From the NCBI RefSeq assembly GCF_008704425.1, contig NZ_CP023696.1, positions 2,342,501 to 2,406,500 of the forward strand: a DNA stretch of 64,000 bases. Direction: 5' to 3'. This stretch comes from Streptomyces fradiae ATCC 10745 = DSM 40063. GTDB lineage: Bacteria; Actinomycetota; Actinomycetes; Streptomycetales; Streptomycetaceae. Made by a program: the position numbers and the translations under genes. Shown here in pieces: positions 7,678-14,400 of this stretch (its first letter is position 1; each line of letters begins with the position of its first letter). A model generated the notes under the pieces. The model did no database searches. It was not told where the DNA came from and worked only from the letters and a program-made list of their open reading frames with translations.

Positions 7678-9425
7678 TGTCGTTGATCACCACCCTGGCG
7701 CGGCTGGAGGCCGTGGAGGCCGGGCGGGCCCGCCCGCTGGCCACGGTCCGCCACCGGCACGTCTCGGACGCACCGCTCGTCCTCGTGCCGCTCACCACGT
7801 CCGGCGAGGCGGGCGCGCCGCTCGGCGCCCTGGTCGGCACGGACCGCCGGGCGCCGCGCCTCCTCGTCGTACCGCAGCCCCGCGACCGGGACCTGCGGTT
7901 CGCGTTCCTCGCCGACCTGGCCGAGGCGGTCCTGCCGTACGTCGACGCGTACGCGGACGCCGTCGAGCCGGTCGAGCAGTCGCAGACCGACCCGGAGACC
8001 GGCGGGAAGGTGAAGGTCGAGGTGGAGCTGTGCCTCGACGCGCCGCAGCTCGTGGTGCCGAGCCGGGCGGGCGTCGAGTACGTACGCCTGCTGGGCCGGT
8101 CGACGCGGTTCCGGCGGACGGCCGAGCAGGACCCGGAGACGCCGTTCCCCGCGCCGCCGCGCGTCCCGCTGCTGGGCCGGTGGCTGACGCACTTCGGGGA
8201 GCGGGCGCGGGTGCCCGGCTCGTCGCTGCTGGTCGCGGCGACCGACCTGCTGAACCGGCACTGGGCGACCGGCCAGTCCTCCCTGGAGGACCAGCACCTG
8301 GGCGCCCTGCTGGCGTGGATCGACCCGCCGGACGGCGCCTCGGGCGCGGCGGCGGCCCTCCGCGCGGAGCTGGGCCGGGACCGGGACGGCCAGCTGCTGT
8401 GCCCGCCCGCGGGCCCGGCGACGGACCCGGCGTTCGACAACCGGCTGCTGGCGCCCGCGATCGAGCGGTACGACCGGGCGCGGCAGGCGCTGGGCGCGGC
8501 GGAGGACGGCGAGGCCGCCGACGAGCGGCTGGGCGAGCTCTACCGGGCGGAGCAGCGGATCCGGGAGCTGGTGCTGGCCCAGCTGCGGCCCACCTGGGAC
8601 GCGGTGTGGCGGGCGCTGGACCTGGTGCGGGGCCTGCCGCCGGGGCGGCGCGTCGCCGACCGGTGGACGCGGGACCGCTGGTCGTTCACCGGGCACCGGG
8701 ACCGGGTGCGGGCCGGTGAGCCGCCGCAGCCGCGCCGCGACGACGCGGTGACGGCGGCGCGGAAGCTGGCCGCGCGGGAGGGCGCGCAGACGCAGCTGGA
8801 GGCGCAGGAGGCGCTGGACGACCCGCTGGTGATGGCGGGGCGGCGGCTGGCGGGCGAGGCGTTCGCCGGGGAGGTGGTGGACGTGACGATGGAGTGGACG
8901 GAGTCCAAGCGCCCGTCGCCGCGCCCGCTGGTGACGGTGCGGACGGACGACGCGCCGCACCTGGGGCCGGGCGTGAAGGCGTACCGGTCGCTGGACGGGC
9001 GGCCGCAGACGGCGGAGTTCGTCGGGTACGCCGAGGGCGACGGCCCCGGCGGCGGGGACGGCGGTCCTGGCGCGGACGGCGGTCCTGGCGCGGACGGGGA
9101 CGCGCGGGCGCACGACTCGGGGCGGGACGGCGACTCGGGACCGGACGGGCGGCAGGGCGGCCTCGCGGACGGCGCCGGCCTCGCCGAGGGCGGGGGCCGG
9201 GCCGTCGTGCTGCGGGTGCTGGACCGGATGGGCCGGTCGCGGGAGCCGGCCCCCGGCTCCGTACCGGAGAAGGGCGACCGGATCGTGTGGACGCTGTTCG
9301 AGCACGACCAGCGGGTCGGGCCGAAGCTGCCCGACCCGGAGGAGACGCCGTGGACGCACGGCGGCCCGCCCCGCCAGGACGCGGCGGAGGCACCCGACCC
9401 CGTGACCCCGGAGGACGTGCTGTGA
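7677..9425 (+). CDS. unrecognised protein between nuclease and helicase genes
   Basis: 582 residues, ATG overlapping the preceding stop by one base. I recognise no domain. Residues 1-140 look like mixed alpha/beta (LRFAFLADLAEAVLPYVDAYAD); residues 130-340 are mainly helical with RLGELYRAEQRIRELVLAQLRPTWDAVWRALDLV as a likely coiled or helical hairpin. Residues 345-440 contain charged helices (DDAVTAARKLAAREGAQTQ) and a beta segment (RPLVTVRTDD). A Gly/Asp-rich linker of about 50 residues (near 455-505) precedes a short ordered tail ending in EDVL. Its fixed position between a nuclease and a helicase, with overlaps on both sides, suggests a structural or substrate-recognition subunit of one complex. 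Function not assigned. Confidence 0.7.
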   Translation: MSLITTLARLEAVEAGRARPLATVRHRHVSDAPLVLVPLTTSGEAGAPLGALVGTDRRAPRLLVVPQPRDRDLRFAFLADLAEAVLPYVDAYADAVEPVEQSQTDPETGGKVKVEVELCLDAPQLVVPSRAGVEYVRLLGRSTRFRRTAEQDPETPFPAPPRVPLLGRWLTHFGERARVPGSSLLVAATDLLNRHWATGQSSLEDQHLGALLAWIDPPDGASGAAAALRAELGRDRDGQLLCPPAGPATDPAFDNRLLAPAIERYDRARQALGAAEDGEAADERLGELYRAEQRIRELVLAQLRPTWDAVWRALDLVRGLPPGRRVADRWTRDRWSFTGHRDRVRAGEPPQPRRDDAVTAARKLAAREGAQTQLEAQEALDDPLVMAGRRLAGEAFAGEVVDVTMEWTESKRPSPRPLVTVRTDDAPHLGPGVKAYRSLDGRPQTAEFVGYAEGDGPGGGDGGPGADGGPGADGDARAHDSGRDGDSGPDGRQGGLADGAGLAEGGGRAVVLRVLDRMGRSREPAPGSVPEKGDRIVWTLFEHDQRVGPKLPDPEETPWTHGGPPRQDAAEAPDPVTPEDVL

Positions 9426-10762
9426 GCGGGCAGGAGGTGCCGGACCCGTCGTCGGCGGCGGCCGAGGCGACCCGCCTCATCCTGGAGGACACCCTCCACG
9501 GGGACGCGCGGGGCGTCGTGGTGGACTCGCCGCCCGGAGCCGGCAAGTCGACGCTGGTGGTGCGCGCCGCCCTGGAGCTGGCGGCGGCGGGCCGCCCCCT
9601 GATGGTCGTCGCGCAGACCAACGCCCAGGTGGACGACCTGGTGCTGCGGATCGCCGAGAAGGAGCCCGAGCTGCCGGTGGGGCGGCTGCACGCCAGCGAC
9701 CCGGACGCCTACGACAAGGCGCTCGACGGCCTCGACTCCGTGGTGACGTCCACGAAGGCGGCGGAGCTGGCGGGGCTGCCGGTGGTGATCTCCACGGCGG
9801 CGAAGTGGGCGCACGTGAAGGGCGTCGAGCCGTGGCGGCACGCCATCGTCGACGAGGCCTACCAGATGCGGTCGGACGCGCTGCTGGCGGTGGCCGGGCT
9901 GTTCGAGCGGGCGCTGTTCGTGGGCGATCCGGGGCAGCTCGACCCGTTCTCGGTGGTGGGCGCCGAGCAGTGGGCGGGGCTGTCGTACGACCCGTCGGCC
10001 AGCGCGGTGTCGACGCTGCTCGCGCACAACCCGGACCTGCCGCAGCACCGGCTGCCGGTGTCGTGGCGGCTGCCCGCGTCGGCGGCGCCGCTGGTGTCGG
10101 CCGCGTTCTACCCGTACACGCCGTTCCGCGCGGGTACGGGCCACGGCGACCGGCGGCTGGCGTTCGGCGCCGCGTCGGACGGCTCGGCGGCGGACCGGGT
10201 GCTGGACGAGGCCGCAGAGTCCGGGTGGGGGCTGCTGGAGCTGCCGGCCCGGCACACGCCCCGCACGGACCCCGAGGCCGTGCACGCGTGCGCGCTGGTG
10301 GTGCGGCGGCTGCTGGACCGGGGGGCGGCGGCCGTCAGCGAGCGCGCCGGGCACCCGCTGCCGGTCACCGCCGACCGGGTGGCCGTCGGCACCGCCCACC
10401 GGGACCAGGCGGCGGCCGTCCGCGCGGCCCTGGCGGACCTGGGCGTGCACGGCGTCACGGTCGACACGGCCAACCGGCTGCAGGGCCGCGAGTACGACGT
10501 GACGGTGGTGCTGCACCCGCTGTCGGGCCGCCCCGACGCGACGGCCTTCCACCTGGAGACGGGCCGCCTGTGCGTCCTGGCCTCCCGGCACCGGCACGCG
10601 TGCGTGGTGGTGTGCCGCGAGGGCGTCACCGACTTGCTGGACGAGCACCCGTCGACGGAGCCGGTCCAGCTCGGCGTGACCGTGAAGTTCCCCGACGGCT
10701 GGGAGGCCAACCACGCGGTCCTCTCCCACCTCGCCGAACACCGCGTGGGCTGGCGGCCGTAG
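9422..10762 (+). CDS. SF1 helicase / AAA ATPase (Upf1/Dna2-like motif set)
   Basis: 446 residues from GTG 9422, overlapping the previous stop (GTGA). Motifs: Walker A SPPGAGKST (K42), Walker B DEAYQ (D144, E145), motif III GDPGQLDP (168-175), SWRLP around 220 (motif IV region), ANRLQGREYD (motif V, near 350-360) and ASRHRHACVVV (motif VI). The compact size lacks the large 1B/2B insertions of UvrD and fits the Upf1/Dna2-like SF1B branch. Together with the Cas4-like nuclease it would make a split Dna2-type helicase-nuclease. A repair role or a phage-defence role are both possible; the sequence does not decide. Confidence 0.85.
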   Translation: MSGQEVPDPSSAAAEATRLILEDTLHGDARGVVVDSPPGAGKSTLVVRAALELAAAGRPLMVVAQTNAQVDDLVLRIAEKEPELPVGRLHASDPDAYDKALDGLDSVVTSTKAAELAGLPVVISTAAKWAHVKGVEPWRHAIVDEAYQMRSDALLAVAGLFERALFVGDPGQLDPFSVVGAEQWAGLSYDPSASAVSTLLAHNPDLPQHRLPVSWRLPASAAPLVSAAFYPYTPFRAGTGHGDRRLAFGAASDGSAADRVLDEAAESGWGLLELPARHTPRTDPEAVHACALVVRRLLDRGAAAVSERAGHPLPVTADRVAVGTAHRDQAAAVRAALADLGVHGVTVDTANRLQGREYDVTVVLHPLSGRPDATAFHLETGRLCVLASRHRHACVVVCREGVTDLLDEHPSTEPVQLGVTVKFPDGWEANHAVLSHLAEHRVGWRP

Positions 10763-11209
10763 GGCGCTGGGCGGTGGGGCGCAGACCCCGCGGGGGTCGT
10801 GGGCCGCTCGTCCGGCGGGGCCGGGTGCGGACCGGGCCGGTGGGGCCGGGTGCGGACCGGGCCGGTGCGGCCGGTCGGAGGCACGCCCGCCGGGAGGGCC
10901 CAGGGCGGCGGGCGCGCGGTGCCCCGGCGGCGGGCGCGGGCCTCGGCGGCGCGCGCACGCCCAGCGCGGTCCTGGCCCTGGGCGTACCGGGGCGGGCGGC
11001 AGGTCGGGCGCGGGAAGCACCGACCCGGGCCGGGGGTGGGCGGGTGCGGAGGCGGGCGGCCGGGGGCGGCCGGTGGGAGGGCCGGCCCGAGGGGGCGCGC
11101 CTCGGCCGGCGGGCCGTGGCCCTCACCCGGTCTTGCGGGAGGCGGGACAATGGTCGGTGGCCGTCACCGGAGAGGGGCGGCGGCACGGCGAGCGGGATGG
11201 GAGTCCTCC
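10763..11209. other. non-coding GC-rich gap with a 25-bp tandem duplication
   Basis: 447 bp without a credible gene. A 25-bp unit starting GGGGCCGGGTGCGG is present twice in exact tandem at 10817-10841 and 10842-10866. Elsewhere only purine- or GC-rich sequence; no hairpin, RNA or promoter that I can defend except a purine-rich stretch just before the gene at 11210. Confidence 0.7.
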
Positions 11210-11575
11210 ATGGCGGATACCGAGCGGAGCGGGCAGCAGCGGCGGCTCAGGCCGGCGCCCCTGCTCTTCGAACCTGCGCAGGCCGCCGCCGACCCGGAGC
11301 ACTTCTTCGACCTGGAGTCCATCGAGGACCCGCGCGATCTGCTCGCCCGGTCCACGGAGCTGGCGATGGCGTTCCGCGCCGCCGCCGACCGGGCCGTCGA
11401 GTACCAGGCCGTCGCCGCGGCCCGGCTCGCGGACCCGCGCCGCTTCGACCGGCTGTCCACCGCCGACATCGCGCGGCGCGCGGAGTGGACGGAGGACTAC
11501 GCGGTGCGGATGGTCGAGTTCGGCCGGGACCTGCTGCGCGGCGCGGCCCGCGCGGGCACGGGCGCCGACGACTGA
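11210..11575 (+). CDS. small hydrophilic protein, function unknown
   Basis: 121 residues, starting MADTERSGQQRRL at ATG 11210. The frame is open upstream to 10799 but that part is GC-skewed gap sequence. The middle (FFDLESIEDPRDLLARSTELAMAFRAAADRAVEYQAVAAARLADP) is helical; the C-terminal part, LSTADIARRAEWTEDYAVRMVEFGRDLLRG, reads like a helix-turn-helix or winged-helix fragment. No cysteines, signal or membrane segment. I do not recognise the family. It stands alone with gaps on both sides. Confidence 0.6.
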   Translation: MADTERSGQQRRLRPAPLLFEPAQAAADPEHFFDLESIEDPRDLLARSTELAMAFRAAADRAVEYQAVAAARLADPRRFDRLSTADIARRAEWTEDYAVRMVEFGRDLLRGAARAGTGADD

Positions 11576-11794
11576 ACCACCGCCCCCGGCCCGGTGGGGG
11601 AGCCCGGCACGGGAGTCCGGTGGGGCCGGTCCTCCGCGCCCGTCCGGGGAGGACCCGTCCCGGGGAGGGGCCCGTCCGCGGACCCCTCCAGGGAGGTTCC
11701 GCGCAAAGAGGGCGGGGCCGGGCAGGTGCCGGGCCGGGCCGGGCCGGCAGAGCCACAGGGCCCGCCCGTCAGGCCCCGGCCCATCGGCTCCCGG

Positions 11795-11830
11795 CGGACC
11801 GGGCAGACAGGGCGGACCGGGCAGACAGGG
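11795..11830. repeat. two exact tandem 18-bp units
   Basis: The unit CGGACCGGGCAGACAGGG is repeated twice without change in the 363-bp gap 11576-11938. The rest of the gap holds GC-rich sequence up to about 11836 and then an AT-richer putative promoter region. Confidence 0.85.
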
Positions 11831-11836
11831 CGGGGC

Positions 11837-11846
11837 GGCATATGCC
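11837..11846. promoter_or_regulatory. 10-bp palindrome GGCATATGCC upstream of the gene at 11939
   Basis: A perfect palindrome followed after about 17 bp by a second small inverted repeat TACCC-CCC-GGGTA. Both lie in the only AT-containing part of the gap, so a promoter with operator is likely, but no hexamer pair is convincing. Confidence 0.3.
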
Positions 11847-11938
11847 GAGGGCGAAAGATACCCCCCGGGTACCCCTCCTGTCCTCGTTTCCGAAAACTCT
11901 GCGAAACCAGATCGTCACCCACGGTACTCCTGGATGTC

Positions 11939-12652
11939 ATGAGTACCTGGCTGCGAGAGAAGACCCCGCTCCGCCCCGCCCCCGCCCGTGCGCGCGCCCA
12001 CGCGCCCGCCCCGGTCGAGGCCGACCTCGGCACCGAGGCCGTAACCGGCATCGAGGAGCGGCGCACCGGCCTCCTGCGGCGGCTGCGCGACCAGGCGCAC
12101 CACACCTCCCAGGTCACCGCCGAGGGCGCCGAGTGGCTGGCCTCCGCCTCCCCCGACCGGGCCGCCATGCTCGCCCGGTGGGAGGCCCGCCCGACCGCAC
12201 CCGCCGTACTGCCCTGCGGCACGGCCTTCGACGTGGTGAACGTCCCGGCGATCTTCGGCCGCCGCCTGCTGGACCGGCTCTGGGAGGAGGGGCCCGGCTC
12301 CGGGCCCGTCGCCGCGCACCTGGGGCGGATGCTGCTCTTCACCGCGCCCGGCACCGGTCAGCGGCTGCCGGCCCTGCTCCGCTGGGAGGAGTGGGGCGAG
12401 GCGGTCCCGCCCCTGCTGTGCCACGGCACGGGCGACGCGGTGACGATCCCGCCCCTGGCGGGCGCGGCCGAGGACGGCCCGCGCTGGGTCGTGGCCCCCG
12501 ACACGCGCTGCCCCTGGCTGCCGGGGCCGGAGGTGGTGCTGTGGGCGTGCGTCCGGGTGGCGCGCGCCACGTCCGCCGGTGACGTGCGGGTATCGATTTC
12601 TCCTGACCCCGACCGGGGTGCTAATGTCTACGACGTCAGCAGGCGCCGCTAG
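11939..12652 (+). CDS. Prim-Pol-like small protein of Streptomyces type, function unknown
   Basis: 237 residues starting MSTWLREKT at ATG 11939. N-terminal 45 residues are Pro/Arg-rich; a helical segment (GIEERRTGLLRRLRDQAHHTSQ) follows. The core VLPCGTAFDVVNVPAIFGRRLLDRLWEEG ... GPV ... FTAPGTGQRL ... LLCHGTGDAVTIPPLAG shares spacing with the C-terminal part of the gene at 2900 and looks like a fragment of the bifunctional primase/polymerase fold, without clear catalytic acidic residues. The last ten bases, including the stop, overlap the 5' end of tRNA-Lys at 12643, which is unusual: mRNA and tRNA cannot both be intact from one transcript. Confidence 0.65.
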   Translation: MSTWLREKTPLRPAPARARAHAPAPVEADLGTEAVTGIEERRTGLLRRLRDQAHHTSQVTAEGAEWLASASPDRAAMLARWEARPTAPAVLPCGTAFDVVNVPAIFGRRLLDRLWEEGPGSGPVAAHLGRMLLFTAPGTGQRLPALLRWEEWGEAVPPLLCHGTGDAVTIPPLAGAAEDGPRWVVAPDTRCPWLPGPEVVLWACVRVARATSAGDVRVSISPDPDRGANVYDVSRRR

Positions 12653-12716
12653 CTCAGTTGGTTAGAGCAGCTGACTCTTAATCAGCGGGTCCGGGGTTCG
12701 AGTCCCTGGCGGCGCA
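12643..12716 (+). tRNA. tRNA-Lys (anticodon CTT), copy 1 of 3
   Basis: 74-nt cloverleaf: acceptor GCGCCGC/GCGGCGC, D-stem GCTC/GAGC, anticodon arm GCTGA-CTCTTAA-TCAGC giving anticodon CTT, T-arm CGGGG-TTCGAGT-CCCTG, discriminator A, no encoded CCA. Identical to the genes at 23099 and 27612, including the leader GTCAGCAG just before the 5' end. It overlaps the end of the upstream coding region by ten bases. Confidence 0.97.
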
Positions 12717-12722
12717 CAGACG

Positions 12723-12756
12723 GAAGAAGCCCCTCGCGGAAGCGGGGGGCTTCTTC
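12723..12756 (+). terminator. tRNA-Lys copy 1 terminator
   Basis: 15-bp stem (one G-U pair) closed by a GGAA tetraloop, starting seven bases after the tRNA end. The right arm ends in CTTCTTC. The same design, with different stem sequence or loop, follows the other two copies. Confidence 0.85.
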
Positions 12757-12824
12757 GTGCGCCCGGGCGCGAAGGGCGGGCCTCGTGCACCGGGTACGTG
12801 CCGGCGCGCGAGGCCGTACCGCGC

Positions 12825-14069
12825 CTACGGCGTGATCCGCACCGTCCAGCCGCCCGCCGCCGTCCGGTACAGGACCTCGACGCGCACGCCCTCCTCCTGC
12901 ACGGTCAGCGACTCGCCCTCCGCCAGCGGCGCGTCCGCGAGCGGCGGGTACACCGAGCGGTCCCGGCACGCCTCCGTCAGCGGGTGCGCGTCCACCACCT
13001 CCACGGGTCCCGCCCCGGACTCCGTCCCGCCGCGCACCCGGTAGACGAGGACGCCCTCCGCGCAGGTGGCCCGGTCGTTCCCGGCCGCCCCGCGGGCCTC
13101 GACCGCCAGGACGGTGCCGGGGCCCGTGCGGACCACCGCCAGGCGGGTGCCCGGCACGGCGCCCTCGCCGGACTCGGCGGCCAGCGGCTGGAGCGTCAGC
13201 GTCTCGGACCGCCGCACGCAGCGCACCTGGTGCTCGTCGAGCCAGCCCAGCTTCCACTTGTGCCAGCCGAAGGGCTCGGGGGCCAGTGCGAACTGGCTGC
13301 CCATGACGTCCCAGTCACCCACATGGGTGTCCCAGTCGCCCTTGCCGTCGACGGGCCGGTTGTAGAGGTCGGGCAGGTCGAAGACGTGGCCGGTCTCGTG
13401 GGCGAGGACGTTGCGGTCCGGCGGGTGCCGTTCGAAGAGGGTGACCACCCGGTCGATGTCCCGGCCGTCCGCGCGCAGCGGCGTCCGCAGGTTCACGACC
13501 TTCGTCGCGTCCGAGTCGACGCCCGGCGCGTCCGGGTCCGCCACCAGGTAGACGATGTCGTACCGGGAGAAGTCGACGACCGGGTCCGCCACGGCCAGCG
13601 CGTCCCGCAGGTAGGCGGCCCGCCGGTCCGGCGCCCAGTCCCGCTGTATCGCGTAGGCGGTGGACGGGCGCGGCATCCGCAGCCAGCCGTGCCGGGGCTC
13701 GGCGCGCAGGGTGAACCGGCCGTAGGAGGCGCGCTCGAAGAAGTCGGCCGTGTCCGGGAAGTAGTCGGCGGCGATGGTCCGCGTCCCGTGCAGCGGCGCG
13801 GCGTCGGGGAAGGACAGGAACAGCATCACCGCGTCGAGGGTCCGGTCGGGCCTGGGGTACGCGGCGTTCCAGGTGTCCAGTCCCAGTGAGTGGTGGGCGT
13901 CGGTGCGGGGCAGCGCGCAGGGACCGGCCGACGGCTCGCCCGCGGCGGGGCCGGCGACCAGGCCGGTGGCGGCGAACGCGACCAGGGAGAACACTCCGGC
14001 GGCCGTCGAGCGCAGACTCGGCCGGTGCACTCCGCCGGGTGGCCGCGCGAGCGGCTGCTGACCCTCCAC
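12825..14069 (-). CDS. secreted M6-type zinc metalloprotease
   Basis: 414 residues from GTG 14069, chosen because GGAGGTCGAC stands directly upstream. A signal peptide covers about residues 15-45 (RSTAAGVFSLVAFAATGLVAGPAAG). The zinc motif HETGHVFDLPD (HExxH) and the downstream DVMGS Met-turn are as in the immune-inhibitor-A-like M6 family. The C-terminal 150 residues form a beta-rich domain (LAVVRTGPGTVLAVEARG). It probably acts outside the cell as an endopeptidase. It converges on the tRNA-Lys gene and is divergent from the cyclic-di-GMP gene. Confidence 0.82.
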   Translation of the reverse strand: MEGQQPLARPPGGVHRPSLRSTAAGVFSLVAFAATGLVAGPAAGEPSAGPCALPRTDAHHSLGLDTWNAAYPRPDRTLDAVMLFLSFPDAAPLHGTRTIAADYFPDTADFFERASYGRFTLRAEPRHGWLRMPRPSTAYAIQRDWAPDRRAAYLRDALAVADPVVDFSRYDIVYLVADPDAPGVDSDATKVVNLRTPLRADGRDIDRVVTLFERHPPDRNVLAHETGHVFDLPDLYNRPVDGKGDWDTHVGDWDVMGSQFALAPEPFGWHKWKLGWLDEHQVRCVRRSETLTLQPLAAESGEGAVPGTRLAVVRTGPGTVLAVEARGAAGNDRATCAEGVLVYRVRGGTESGAGPVEVVDAHPLTEACRDRSVYPPLADAPLAEGESLTVQEEGVRVEVLYRTAAGGWTVRITP

Positions 14070-14301
14070 GTCGACCTCCGGGTGCGAGATACGGGACGCC
14101 TCCCACCCTGTGCGGTTTTGGGACGGTACGCCCTGTTCCGGTGCCCCACTCGGGTGAGCGGCCGCCTCGCCGGACCTCATGCGTCACTTCACTGACAGTC
14201 ACATCCGGTCAGAGGGAGACGGACTGGAACCACACCCGTGCAGAAACGATCGGGCGTGTCCGTTGGGCCGTTCGGCCGTTGTCCACAGGCCGGAGGGTCG
14301 C

Positions 14302-14330
14302 TGGAACGGCCCCACGGCAGCCTCTATGAT
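14302..14330 (+). promoter_or_regulatory. putative sigma-70-type promoter for cdgA
   Basis: TGGAAC at 14302-14307 and TATGAT at 14325-14330 are separated by 17 bp and lie 70 bp before the GTG start at 14401. They are the best hexamer pair in the 331-bp divergent gap 14070-14400. CdgA of S. coelicolor is a BldD target; I found no exact BldD box here. Confidence 0.45.
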
Positions 14331-14400
14331 CGGCACACTTTCCTTGGCTGACCTCGCCCGACCACATCTGTACGTCACAACTGCCCTGCGGGAGCGAGCG

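Noticed and set aside
6090..9359. Very long open frame on the minus strand opposite the nuclease and unknown genes
   Set aside because: The composition is Arg/Pro/Ala-rich nonsense without domains, produced by high third-position GC on the other strand. The plus-strand genes have recognisable motifs and coupled starts.
9805..12582. 925-codon open frame on the plus strand overlapping the helicase and two small genes
   Set aside because: Gly/Arg/Ala-rich shadow frame; the helicase in another frame has all seven SF1 motifs.
14179..14400. N-terminal extension of the cyclic-di-GMP protein to ATG 14179
   Set aside because: The stretch contains a likely promoter (14302-14330) and lacks a ribosome site, while GTG 14401 has GGGAGCG at the right distance.
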